A stretch of DNA of 64,000 nucleotides from positions 4,257,308 to 4,321,307 of the forward strand of contig CM034110.1 of NCBI GenBank assembly GCA_019914945.1. Reading direction: 5' to 3'. A model generated the notes under the pieces. It made no database searches and was not told the DNA's origin. It saw only the letters and a list, made by a program, of their open reading frames with translations. This document shows positions 9,960 to 20,499 of the stretch, in pieces. The first letter of the stretch is position 1. Each line of letters starts with the position of its first letter. Position numbers and translations under genes: made by a program. Origin of the DNA: Typha latifolia (taxonomy: Eukaryota; Streptophyta; Magnoliopsida; Poales; Typhaceae).

Positions 9960-10560
9960 ATCAATGCATACTTGTAGCAATGCATTGTTTTATTTTGGTG
10001 CAATGCATACTTGTAATTATGTAATAAAATATGTTGAATGGTAGGAGAGAATATAATTGGGAAAATTTAGTAGAAAAATTGGGTGGAAGAATTTAAATTT
10101 AAAATTTCGTTTGTAGAATGAGATATAAGTGGGTAATAGGAGAATAGAAGAAATTTTTAAAATTACTTACTTTAGTCGAGGGTAAAATTATAATTGGATT
10201 TTTCTGTGAAATAATTTAAATAGTTTTTTTAATCTTGAATGTAGATAATTTGTTGTTTATTTTTTAACATAGATATCCAATGCGTACTTATAGATATGCG
10301 TTGTTTTGCAGCACATGCAATACATACTTGTAAGTGTGCAATAAAAGTATGTTTGTTGGAGGAGAGAAAATATAAGTGGGAAAATTAAGTGAGAAAATTG
10401 CTCAAAAAATTAAAATTAAAGTTGTAGTCTATAGAATGAGATATATAAATGGGTAGTAGGAGAGAGGAGAAATTTTTTATAATAATTTTAGGCAATTAAG
10501 AGTAAAATTATAATTAGGCTTTTATATGAAATAATTGAATAGAATTTCTGATTTAGAACA
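9960..10560 (+). repeat. Tandem duplication, two units of about 316 bp
   Basis: Unit 1 starts near 9960 and unit 2 near 10276. Both open with an ATGC(A/G)TACTT(G/A)TA motif followed by ATGC(A/G)TTGTTTT, then share AGTATGTT, GGAGAGA, ATATAA(T/G)TGGG, AGAATGAGATATA, GGGTA(A/G)TAGGAGA and GTAAAATTATAATT(G/A)G in the same order. The copies are clearly diverged. No coding potential is seen. Confidence 0.7.
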
Positions 10561-12751
10561 AAGTTAATTTGATATTTACATTATAAGCTAGAATAGTGTC
10601 TCCTAATACGAAATAGGAATTATTTTACTTAGCCCCATTCACTGAACTATCATCGTATTTTTCACATATACATTCTAAACTTCTTTCAGAAGTAAAAAAA
10701 AAAAGAATATCAGCATCAATGGAAACATTGATATACGAGTTGAATAATGGGAACTTCTTTGAACTTCCCAGGGAGTACGACAATGTATACGCTGGAATTA
10801 ATGACGTACGTGCACAAACTAGTTAAGGTTCTTTTCATATGCTTGTACAAATGAATGACTTGATACAGCATATGTCATTGCATGAATTTCTCTCACACGG
10901 CATTATTTACGACTTTTGGAAAGTATGCAGGCATTGGCATTTCTTATAGACGAATATATTCCCTAGGAAACTTCTTATATGGTACTGATAAACTTGCAAG
11001 CTTTTCCATATAAGTAATTAATTGACAAAATAATTTTAGATCTAAAACGTTAGAAGGAGAATATGAATCCACCTGAAAGAAATCATGACTCCTTCTAGTC
11101 CATATATATTTGAATATTTCTACATTACTTTTGAAGCAATTGAAGCTGAAAAGGAAGGCTACGTTCCTCGGTAAACTTTATATCATATGCTTATCGCGAA
11201 TCACACACTTTACATAACTTTCTTCTATAGAAAGTTGTGTTCTACTTGGGGAATCAATTCCAATCAGCCACAAGTATGGCTCGTGCCGTTGTTTTCACTA
11301 GCTAGCAGCTTCATATGTTAGAAACTAGGTTGAAATGCTAGTGCTAGTCTTGATCTGAATAGTATCTACGTTGTGTGGTATTATGAAACACAAACAAATG
11401 CACTTGATATTGAAATCTTTGCCTCTTATCTGATGATGATTGGTGGTACAAGTCTTCGTCAGAATCATCTGGGTGGATGATCAGAACTGGGGTTTTAAAG
11501 TCAGTTGTTTAATATGATAAAAGAAAGTAACCATTTATCCGGCCAACGCTAATTTACACCGTTTTTGCCAAACAGAAAGAATAACAAATCTCTATACTAT
11601 GGAAAATGCCACGATCTATGTTTCTGACTGAGTTTTCAAGTCATTTTTACTCATGCAAAGTTTTTCTCAGTTGAACCACCACTAAAAAGTGATTCAAATA
11701 TCCGATTAGTTAGGTGGAAAGGTGATAAACTTTGTCTCGAATAAAGTGTGTATCTGATAATTGCCAAAGTTGACATTGATCTTTTTATTTAAGACATATA
11801 ATAAATCTTGATAGGAAGCCTCTGGGGGTGCTTCTTTGCTCTAGTCAATATGGCATCATATTCTTATGCACATAGTATCATAGATTAGGTAAGCTTTCTT
11901 GTGCTAATTGTACTGCTTAGGAAGTTTCTCTATAAATACAAAACTGAACTGGGAAGGCAAATCACACGAAGCTTTCTTTTTTTTCTTCCAGATCGGTATC
12001 TCAGCGCAGTATTATGGAAGTAACAAAAGAACCCAGAATAAATTGATTTGATGATGGCTGGGCTTGTCATATATTAAGCATGAAGAGATCAACCATCATA
12101 CTTCACTCATACTAACAGATTAGTTAGGAACTATAGCTTTTCAATATGATGCATCCAATGGTCAACATGGGATCAGGGTTTCACGTACATTAGCAATTAT
12201 TCAATTATTATCCCAATTTATATCATGTAAAATTTCCATTATTTTACTGCTATATTTAATCCATTCAAAAGTAAAACATTAAAGTTAAACATTTGCCAGC
12301 TTGCTGTCCGTTTTCTCCCTTTTCTTTTCGGGGAGAAATCCATTAGATGTGAAGGTCACAAGCAAAATCCCAAGCATGCTAATAGAAACTTTCAATTAAA
12401 TTGAGCACAGTACAAATGTTTAGCTCTAGATTCAGTGATGTCTTGATCTATTGATCTTAGAAACACCGTTTTCAAACTAATGTGACTTCTAATTATCTTA
12501 TTTAGTCTTTGGATATAAAAGTTATTTGATCAACTTCTTCAATTTCTTCTTTGAAGCTACCTCTTTTTCACCTCTGGAGGTGTTCCCATCCATCATAAAT
12601 CTGTCCCCGTGATCTTTAACACGATATTATCCTTCTGTTCGTATTTTCTCTAATCTTCTTTCTCTTTATGCTTCCTCTGATCGCTTAGTTTGATCTCATT
12701 TATTATGCCTGCTCCTTATCCTCTACTCAGGACCAATAGGGTATTTAAAGA
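10561..12751. other. Unassigned intergenic DNA
   Basis: No protein domain or RNA gene is recognised. CTATAAATACAAAAC at 11930-11944 would make a good plant TATA box, followed by a short C/T-rich leader and an ATG (12014) that opens only ten codons. A non-coding transcript or a lost gene is possible but unsupported. Confidence 0.3.
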
Positions 12752-13250
12752 CACTACAAGAAATTTAGGTTATACTGGCAATCACAAAATACCACTAAAA
12801 GTGATCAAAATGCTACCACTATAGATCAATACCAGTATTTTATAAAATGCCACTTAAAGTCATGTCAGTATTGGACAACACTAGCATTTTTGTCATATTC
12901 AGTAGCATATAATATATGCCAACAAAGGTTGTAAACAATGGCATTTACATGACTTTTAGCGGCATTTCTGACTGCCTGTGAAAGGTTTTTCCGACAATTA
13001 TTAAAAATGTCAATAAATGCCTTAATATTTAGTGGCATTTTAATAATTGCAAGTAAAATGTATAGCGGCATTTATAAATGTTAGTGTAGATATAATTCAT
13101 GGCATTTGATGAAAGTAAATAACCAATAATTAGTGACATTTTCTTAAATGCCAGTAAATCTTTAATGGCAATTATAGAAATGTCACTGTAGCTCATGTTT
13201 GGCCTTGCATGTTTTAATAGCATTTGCAAAAATATCGGTAAAATTAATTA
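12752..13250 (+). mobile_element. One end of a CACTA (En/Spm) transposon
   Basis: CACTACAAGAAATTTAGG at 12752-12769 is the canonical terminal inverted repeat of plant CACTA elements. The next 450 bp hold the expected subterminal repeats: about ten copies of variants of AATGCCA or TGGCATTT in both orientations (for example near 12828, 12842, 12915, 12938, 13030, 13055, 13100 and 13160). No matching right end or transposase was found in the window, so the boundary at 13250 only marks where the subterminal repeats fade. Confidence 0.7.
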
Positions 13251-13941
13251 ATTTAATTTAATTAATTATTTAATTTATTTTGGCATTATCTTTGTGTTAA
13301 ATTTAAATATCTTGTGAAATAGTACAATCAAACATAGTATTATTTTCTAAAAATAAAAATAAAAAATATATATAATAAAAATAACCCTATAAACAGCAAG
13401 TTCATAAATAATATGTATATTGACTTTCCAAAGGGAAATACAAATGTTTACGAAGTATACACACATCAACAACCATCTGAAAAAAATAACATTATTTCAT
13501 AGCTAAAATCATTCATTTAGAAAATCTGGGATTTATTAAAGATAAAACACATCCAAAATTTGTCTGCGATAAATAGTGCAGTTCCCATCAAAGAAGACAC
13601 TGTATGCAAATTGTATGCCATCCTGAGCTCTGGTTTGGTCACGCTTTTTTCGCTAAGGCTACATGAAGAAACTAGCAAGAAAAGCTGGACAATTAACAAT
13701 TAACCTGGAAAAATAAATATATAGAAGAAAACCCAAAGGTACATACAGATTTTGTACTTCAAACAAGTAAAATTTGGCAGGAAAATTGGTATTTGAGGAG
13801 GACAGACACAATAATATCAATACACAAATTCATTTTATAGAACAAAACATGATGAAGGAAAAGTGAGTTTTTCATTTATTATACAAAACATTTGGAGAAA
13901 AAAATTATGAAAGAATTAGTTTTTCATCTACTGACACAAAA
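13251..13941. other. AT-rich DNA, possibly CACTA interior
   Basis: No transposase domain is visible. It may be the inside of the CACTA element whose end is at 12752, or unrelated intergenic DNA. Confidence 0.25.
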
Positions 13942-14700
13942 TGTAACGCTCTCACCAGTTACGGCACGTGCAAGCCCACGCATCCACACGGCACGTGCGG
14001 CGTACACGATAGGACGGGCGGGGCCCGTCAGACAAGATAAATTCCGCGCACACATAATTCATCACAAAATAAAACATGACATCATCAAATTAAACATGTT
14101 AACATATCCATATCTAAATTTATAACGACCATACTAGACAGCTACATAAGCTAGCAGGTTATAATCTAGTAGGGCCCACATAGGCACAATAAACCATCAA
14201 GATATAATTTATAACCACTCACACACGAGTATAATATAATCCGACCTGTATTATATAAATATTCATTTAATACAATGAAGTACAAATATCCAATAATGCT
14301 ACAAATTAATTTCAATATAAATTATCATCTATATTGTCTTGCATCTATAGCTCACATTATTATTACTCTAAATATCTCAAATTGCTATCACATACCACAT
14401 ATCTGAGGGGGTTAAAAAAGAAATAAAGATAGTCATGAGCAAAAAGCTTAGTGAATAGATATTATCCCAAATCAGTGATGCCAAACAGAGAGTAAATCAT
14501 ATACTAGATAATATGAATCACCAAGAAGCATCATGTTATGAATAAGTATATGAAGGTAGCATCAACAATATATAAATGCATGATAGATATCATGCCGTAA
14601 CAAATTAAGTCTACAATTCTCAATAATATATAAATAAACCTTCGTGTCATACTATCATTGTATCACTCTCAAATATAATCACTTGGATAAGATTGATGAC
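13942..14700 (-). repeat. Decayed Tekay-type LTR (minus orientation)
   Basis: Read on the minus strand, the end at 13942 (GCACGTGCCGTAACTGGTGAGAGCGTTACA) resembles the end of the Tekay LTRs at 25410 and 33095 (GCACGTGCCGTGTGGG ... GGGTGTCACA). The minus-strand text around 14470-14400 (TATCTATTCACTAAGC...TTTTTGCTCA) matches 32605-32640 (GGTCTATTCACTGATCGTTTAGCTCAG). It is a relative of that LTR, probably solo or truncated. The outer edge is approximate. Confidence 0.5.
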
Positions 14701-15250
14701 CTCCTAATTTGCGACTTTCGTATTCAAGGTTCTTCCAGCCAGACACTATCTACCGCGAAATGAAGGACTAATCTGAGATAGATAAGAAAGTCTAATTTAG
14801 TTAAGTTTGATTATGACTCTTTTAATTTAATCTCTATAAATAGAGTCTTATGGCTTCTATGTAAGGTATCCATCCATCCTTCTATGATTGAATGAATTGA
14901 ATTGAATCAATTGGCTTTGTAGTAAGACTCTTCTCTCTTGACTCTTCCCTCTTGTACAGCCTCATTCTTTAACGTTGAGCCTTATCCATGACCACGAATA
15001 ATGCCGTCGCCACCCTTCCCTTACTTACTTTAAATCATTGCCATCCCCTCATTTTTGGTAAATTTTTAAATCATATCTCTTGATTTACTTATCCGATTGA
15101 CTTGATTTTAATTGTGTTGGTTCTTTGCCTTCTAGAGGAACAATATCAGAGTTTCAAGTCTTTTGGACAGTTATATAGGTTGAAATTGATCTTCCAACTT
15201 CGTATTCATATCCTGTCCAAAAACTAATTCGAATCGGGCCAAGTTGGTTT
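14701..15250 (+). repeat. Probable LTR fragment with TATA box at 14835-14842
   Basis: CTCTATAAATAGAGTCTTATGG (14832-14853) is the promoter wording common in plant copia LTRs, and the following 300 bp have a C/T-rich leader. No coding sequence attaches to it and the ends are not defined. A (GAATT)n-like run lies at 14888-14912. Confidence 0.35.
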
Positions 15251-16254
15251 GTAACAAAGACCACATTTATGCTAATCTTAGTACTCATAGGGTCAATTCA
15301 ACAATAAGTAGGAGAGGAGGGGCATATCAAAGTAAGTGAATTAGTACTTGGAAATTCTCATCAATAGAGAAGGGAAGGCAATTGACTTCGGGAATCTAGC
15401 AGTGGGAGAAGAAGAGGAGGACTGTGGAGAAGCCAAGGGGAAGCAAAGCATAGGTAGAGATCAATGATGGAGTAGCATCGACATCGAAGATATTAGAGCT
15501 CAGTATTGTGGTTGCGGTGGGCAAAGGGGGAGGAGATTAATGGTTGGCGAAGGTGAAGAAGGCAACAAGCGATTGAGGGGAGAAGATAGAATGTTGGCTA
15601 CTAGTGGATGATAGCAAAAAGAGGGGATGGTGATAGTGGGGAACAGCAAGGCAAGGGAGAAAGCGAAGAGGGAAATAGGAGTTGACTAAAGTAGGATTCG
15701 TGAAATGGTGGAATGGGATTAAGTTGTTTATATATAAGAAGATTAATAGATATTCAATACTTAGATCCGTATCCAAATAACTTATATAAAACCTTATCTG
15801 AATTTGGATAATAGACTTTTTTATGAACTTCTATCCATATCCGTATTCGAATCCGGAATAGGTAGCAAATTTGCACTCATATCGAATCTGATTCGGATTG
15901 GGTAGCGAGTCAGGTTGGAGTTAATCAAATTCATTTTCACCCTACCTCTAGCCCATAACATTTGCATCAACAAGTCAAAATTTTGACTTGATGTCTCCCT
16001 TTTCTCACTATTGCCACCATACTTTTCTTCAATCTGAAACTCACCATACTTTGCTTCAATCTGAAACTCATTCTAGCTTATCTCCCCAAAAGCTAGAAGT
16101 AGCACCCATGTTGATCCTTGCATATCATGTGTTTTATCCTCCATCTTCCAATCTTGCATGAAGTCGCATGATGCCTAAATTTGTGACATTTAGGCATCGT
16201 TCACATGTGAAATAAGGTTCAAATATGAATTACAATTTGTATTTGTTATTACTA
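15251..16254. other. Mixed repeat fragments, no gene
   Basis: 15700-15944 has the wording of a MITE end (reverse complement starts GTAGGGTGAAAATGAATTTG and then alternates GATTCGGAT-like words), but no partner end or target duplication was found. CAAGTCAAAATTTTGACTTG at 15971-15990 is a perfect 20-bp palindrome. A 27-bp direct repeat (CTTCAATCTGAAACTCA) is at about 16026-16070. The C/T-rich minus-strand frame at 15537-15776 is low complexity and not taken as a gene. Confidence 0.35.
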
Positions 16255-17488
16255 AAATGAGTCATTTATTCTAAAAATAACTATTCATATGTTCAATGAT
16301 TTTGGCTCGGCAACATGATCATCTTCTAACGCCCATGGCTGCAATCCGTCAAAGAAGAAAAACATGTGATCATGCTCTGACATATTTGAGATAGACATCA
16401 TTAAACGGGTAAATTCCTTGATATAGTTGACAAGAGTACCATTATGTTTCAATCTCTGAAAGACTTTCCAGGCCAAGAACTCAATGTTTTTGGGATAGAA
16501 CTCGATATGGTAAAGGTTCTTCTCGATCTCTGCTAATTATCAATGCCACCACAACATGGTATCGTCAGTGGAGCACATGGATGCAGTTTGGACCAAATCC
16601 TCTCCTTTATCCTCAAGTCACAATGCCTTCAGATACCATTCCATGCTCCAAAAGAAGTTCTCAACCTCTTTCGCATCACACATAGAACCGTCATGGCTCT
16701 AAGATACTTTGCTTAGGTAGGTTCTTTGCAACATCACCTTCATGTGCGACAATCCACTCAAGAAGACCAACTCTCAACTTGAGACCATTGACCTTGTTGA
16801 CTTTGGACTAAGGCTCTTCACAAATAGTTATCTCAGCAACTATCTTATTATTTGGTAGATAAAGCTCCTCCTTCAACTCTCAAAACTCAGATTTGAAAGC
16901 ATTCATTGCATATTTTTCTCAAAGCCGATATTGAGATTCTCCAATAGCTCTATGGATACAAACTCTCTTAAAGGCTCCTTAATTTTGTCTCACTTGGGTT
17001 GCTTTCTTCTCGGGCATGACATCAATGATGACACCTTTGGAAGAAGACATCACAATAGCACTTTGTTGATCACAACATCAAATCACAAACGGCTCTAATA
17101 CCACTTATCATGAACTTAATTTTTTTGATCGGTTTGTTAATTTCCGCAGCACTCCACCTTCTCCGCAAGATAAGGTAAGCCTCAAGGTAAAAATAGTGTA
17201 GAGACAAATAAGTTAGAGAAGGTAACCTTTCTTTGTAAAATTCTTCTTTTTATATTAATTCACTATCTTTAGATCCCCTTACAAGTAAATTTATATAGAG
17301 TTCAAGGAAAAGTTAGCTACTAAGATTCTTAAATATCTTCTCTAGATATTTAGAAGGCATCTAGATAGACCAAACTCCTAAATATCTTTTCTAGATATCT
17401 TTTCTAGATATTTAGGGAGCTAAGACCAATGTGAGGCTTTGGCTTTCTCCAAATTCAACAAAATAAGCTACCACTTATCCGTTTAACA
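16255..17488 (-). mobile_element. Gypsy-type retrotransposon fragment: LTR, primer site, partial gag
   Basis: On the minus strand: an LTR of about 378 bp (17488-17111, TGTTAAAC...AAGTTCA), a primer-binding site TGGTATTAGAGCC (17103-17091), then a broken gag starting near 17050 with MSSSKGV. The last readable part is 16476-16285: AWKVFQRLKHNGTLVNYIKEF ... MFFFFDGLQPWA, the typical retrotrans_gag wording. A minus-strand TATA element lies at about 17291-17300. The rest of the element to the left is missing. Confidence 0.7.
16285..16476 (-). pseudogene. gag core fragment
   Basis: This 63-residue piece matches the central retrotrans_gag segment that precedes the zinc knuckle in plant gypsy elements (WKVFQRLKHNG, SEHDHMFFFFDGLQPW). 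Upstream on the minus strand, the frame towards 17050 is interrupted by stops and frame changes, although EDKGEDLVQTA and a TMLWWH segment are still readable near 16640-16560. It is dead. Confidence 0.65.
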
Positions 17489-17499
17489 ATACAGCCGGC

Positions 17500-18130
17500 A
17501 GCAGATGAGTATTAATCTTGCCAATTTACTATAGTGTTCCTCAAGTCTAGGCTTATTATGATGTTGCCTAGGCTTTTGGATATCCTTAATACTTTGATTT
17601 CGACCAAAATTTTAATGAGGTATCATGGTTGGCTATCATGCATTTGCTTTTTGTAGATAATTTGCCTTTTCTACTGAAGGCAATGCCAAGGTGTCCTACA
17701 ACATCAAAGAGCTAATTAATCTCTACAGCAAACTCTCGGGACTAGCTTTGAAAAGTCTCCTCAAAAGTCATCATTTATTTTGTGGCTTCTACCTTCCTCC
17801 CTGAAAATCTCTCTACTAAGCTCGATATCTTACTTCACGACATTTGGTGGGCTTGTAAGGATGATTAGTGTTAGGGTTAAGATTGATCTATTGCTCCTAT
17901 TTCAATGCAGTTCGACATGTGCAAGTCCTTTCTAGTTAACAACACATTGGTTCTTAAGTTGGCATGGACTAATTAACAATCCCTCTAGTACCCTTCATGG
18001 GTTTGGTCCTCTCTTATCTGTATGAAAGATTTCTCTTTTTTTTTTTTTTTTTTTTGAAAAGAGAGAAATGAGGTCAGCTAGTATTGCCTCGCTTGTGTGA
18101 AGAGGTCAAAGTCAATAAAAAAAATTGCAA
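17500..18130 (+). pseudogene. LINE (non-LTR) reverse transcriptase remnant
   Basis: Around 17640-17830 the plus strand reads HLLFVDNLPFLLKA in one frame and, after a frame change, SYNIKELINLYSKLSGLAL followed by KSHHLFCGFYLPP. This matches the plant LINE reverse transcriptase around its active-site FADD box (here mutated to FVDN) and the following SGL-N-KS segment. A later SFLVNNTLVLKLAW stretch (about 17930-17965) fits the region after the RT core. The order is right, but stops are many. The sequence ends near a run of 20 T (18036-18055). Confidence 0.55.
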
Positions 18131-18162
18131 GTTAGGTGGTATGGACCTGCCTTACCCTATAA

Positions 18163-18795
18163 TAGACATGATCAAAGGGCCGAGCTCGCCCGTGCCCGGC
18201 TCGACCCGACCCGGTTTGGACCGGGCTAAGCTCGGCCCGGACTCTATTTAGGCCCGGCCCGGCCCGAGTCTGAACTATCCATGGGCGGCACGGACCAGCC
18301 CTTTGCCTTTCCAACCTGGCCCGAAAGCCCGCCCGTTTGGCCCGCAACTAGGCCCGCAACTAGGCCCGCCCGTTCTGCTACAGTAGCCCGCCCGTCTGCT
18401 ATAGTAATTTACCATGCTACAGCAAAAAATTTTAAGTATTGTACCGTTTTGCATTATTTTAAGCACACCTTTAAAAAATTTTAATTTATTTTAATTATTT
18501 TTTAAATGGAGGAATATAAATATTTTTTTTAAATAAGCTAATAGTTAAAAAAATTCTAAAAATAGCTAAAATATGGGTTGGGCCAAGTGATTAGTTGGTC
18601 GGGTCGGCCCGGCCCGACCGGCTAGCCAAATCTCTCATGGGCCGACGGGCGATAATGGGCTAGACTATTCTAGCCCGGCCCGAACCCGGCCCGGCCCAAG
18701 TGATTGGTGGGTCGGATCGTGATCAAATACTTAAGCCCGGTTGGGCCGAAAAGTCCGGCCCGAACCCGGCTCGGCCCACCCGATGATCATGTCTA
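18163..18795. mobile_element. hAT-type MITE, 633 bp, perfect 8-bp target duplication
   Basis: The element starts TAGACATGATCA (18163-18174) and ends with the exact reverse complement TGATCATGTCTA (18784-18795). It is flanked on both sides by CCCTATAA (18155-18162 and 18796-18803), a perfect 8-bp target duplication, which is the hAT signature. Inside are many GGCCCGGCCCG subterminal repeats, and the centre (18480-18560) is AT-rich. No transposase is encoded. Open frames across the GC-rich parts are low-complexity artefacts. Confidence 0.88.
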
Positions 18796-18803
18796 CCCTA
18801 TAA

Positions 18804-19013
18804 GGACCTCTATGGTCGAGGTCATACCTTGGTACGCTGCCTAGTAGGTCACCATATTACCCTCTCTACCAATATGGGTGATTTTACAATCGATCAAACT
18901 CATAAAAATAGACTTACAATCATTAACTATATTCATAACCTGCCACGGATAGTCACATTCTCCTCTCAAAATTCTCATAAGAGTGTGAGTCTGACACCAC
19001 CTCCACTTTGGAG
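18804..19013 (+). other. Continuation of the MITE target, unassigned
   Basis: Reading across the MITE, the flanks join at CCCTATAA. The plus strand stays open for about 60 codons (18829-19017) but shows no recognised motif. It probably belongs to the old LINE-related sequence on either side. Confidence 0.3.
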
Positions 19014-19238
19014 CTAGGATCCACCATCCTCAGACCTATTATCATGGCCCATGCCTCTAAGAATAGGGGATGCAACACAGGGACTGGTTCCCATTTCCCT
19101 TAACTTAAGCTTCCCATCAGCATCGTGAACAAGAGCTCTAGCACTTAGCTGACATGCATCCTTTTTTAAGGCTCCATTAGTATTTAATTTCACCCACATA
19201 CCCCTTTGCTGATTTAGACCAAGGTCGTTTTCTCGCAC
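19014..19238 (-). pseudogene. RNase H-like fragment of a LINE-type element
   Basis: The minus-strand frame has GMWVKLNTNGALKKDA followed by SARALVHDADGKL. This matches the first strands of the plant RNase H-like (RVT_3) domain, usually written WVKLNTDGA...GGLLRDHDGKW. The catalytic Asp of the first strand is Asn here and only some 40 residues of the domain remain. It is opposite in strand to the reverse transcriptase remnant at 17500, so it comes from another copy. Confidence 0.5.
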
Positions 19239-19583
19239 GTCCTAACATGTTGGCGTTGGTTCCTCCCTTGTTTGGCGCAATACTCTTCGACGAAGTGGAT
19301 GGACGCCTAGCCAATATGAAAGATTTCCTAAGCTTGGTTCTCTTGCACGAGTTGCTGCAACAACATTGTGACGCATAGTTTAGCTTACCTTACCTCTCGT
19401 GATCAATCTTGTGAAAAAGAAATTAAAGGTTAAATATATTTTATTATTCTGTAATTATGCTTAAAATTACTTTACAATCATTTATTTTAAAAGTCTCAAA
19501 TTAGTCTTTATTATTTATGATTATAGTGAGATATTTATTTTTCAATCAAATTTAAATAAATGCTATCAAAATAACCAAAATTT

Positions 19584-20351
19584 TGTTGTGCAAATCTACC
19601 AAGTGTGTGAAGGAAGCGGAAGCAAGACCTTCATCCCCAAATAGCTCAAATGGGAACAATGGAAGGAAACACAATGCAAGGCTTAGAAACCTCTAGAGAG
19701 ATGTTAATGGTGATAGAAAAAGTCCTAAGCAAGTTCTAATCATGGATTAACACCCTAATGTAAGCAAACACCAACAATGACAATATTGGAGACAATAGGG
19801 GGAGAGAGAGACAAGATTTACGTGGTTCGGCGATGTGCCTATATCCACGGGCGGAGCAATCTTCTTTACTATGCAAATCCCTCACTTACAAAGAGTTTAA
19901 CAACTCTAATCACTCGCAATACAATGGTAGCTCAACCCTCATTAATGTTCTTCCAACCTACCAACCCTAAAAAACCCACTTTAGTATTTATAGTCAGGTT
20001 CAGATTTGGAGATTTTCAGTGTCGCGTTCGAACACACCCAATGTCAATACAGCAAAACTAAAGGGGCGTTCGAACACAGGAGGGTGTCGTTCGAACGCCT
20101 GCAGAAACAACTGCTCTTGGGTTGGTCCGCGTTCAAACGCGGTTGGGGTCATTCGAATGCTTGCAGAAAGTCTGCTCTTGAGTTGGCTCACGTTCGAACG
20201 CGGTTGGGGCCGTTTAAACACCTGCATCACAGACTGCTCTCTGTTTGGAACCCGCGTTCGAATGCCCCTAGGGCCCGTTCGAACGCGTGGCACAGAAATG
20301 CTGATACATGTTGAATTTTTGCTGAAACTGAATTTGAGCCAATTTTTAACA
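19584..20351 (-). repeat. 3' LTR of the copia element (768 bp)
   Basis: In minus direction it begins TGTTAAAAATTGG and ends GCACAACA. It holds the GTTCGAAC array (20286-20024), then a TATA box (TATAAATA, 19992-19985), then a leader. It matches the 5' LTR pieces at 23100-23421 and 33096-33466 by eye over its whole length, with a few insertions such as the segment near 19700-19800. Confidence 0.88.
20024..20286 (-). repeat. GTTCGAAC palindrome array in the copia 3' LTR (copy 4)
   Basis: Nine cores are seen in about 260 bp, arranged in pairs of the form GTTCGAACGCGGTTGGGGCCG then TTCGAACGCCTGCA. The last core lies about 30 bp from the TATA box. CGTTCGAACGCCTGCATCAC-type wording is shared with the gypsy LTR arrays. 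Confidence 0.88.
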
Positions 20352-20365
20352 ATTCTCCACCTTAG
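20352..20365 (-). other. Polypurine tract of the copia element
   Basis: The minus strand reads AAGGTGGAGAAT directly before the 3' LTR start TGTTAAAA, the usual form of a copia polypurine tract. Confidence 0.7.
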
Positions 20366-20499
20366 CGAAGAACTCAAAACTTCAACAAATCACTCTCCAC
20401 CATCCCAAAGTGACTTAATCATTCAAAAGGTGCTCCACCTGCAAATTTGCGTGCTAAGATGCCAAACCAAACTTGGTCAATAGTGAGTGACATTGACCA

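Noticed and set aside
15298..15944. A hAT MITE bounded by TAGGGTCAATT and TTTCACCCTA
   Set aside because: The 8 bases outside the two ends (AGTACTCA and CCTCTAGC) do not match and the end sequences agree only over the first six bases.
18132..18484. Arg/Pro-rich open frames on both strands
   Set aside because: They are translations of the GGCCCG repeats inside the hAT MITE and show no domain.
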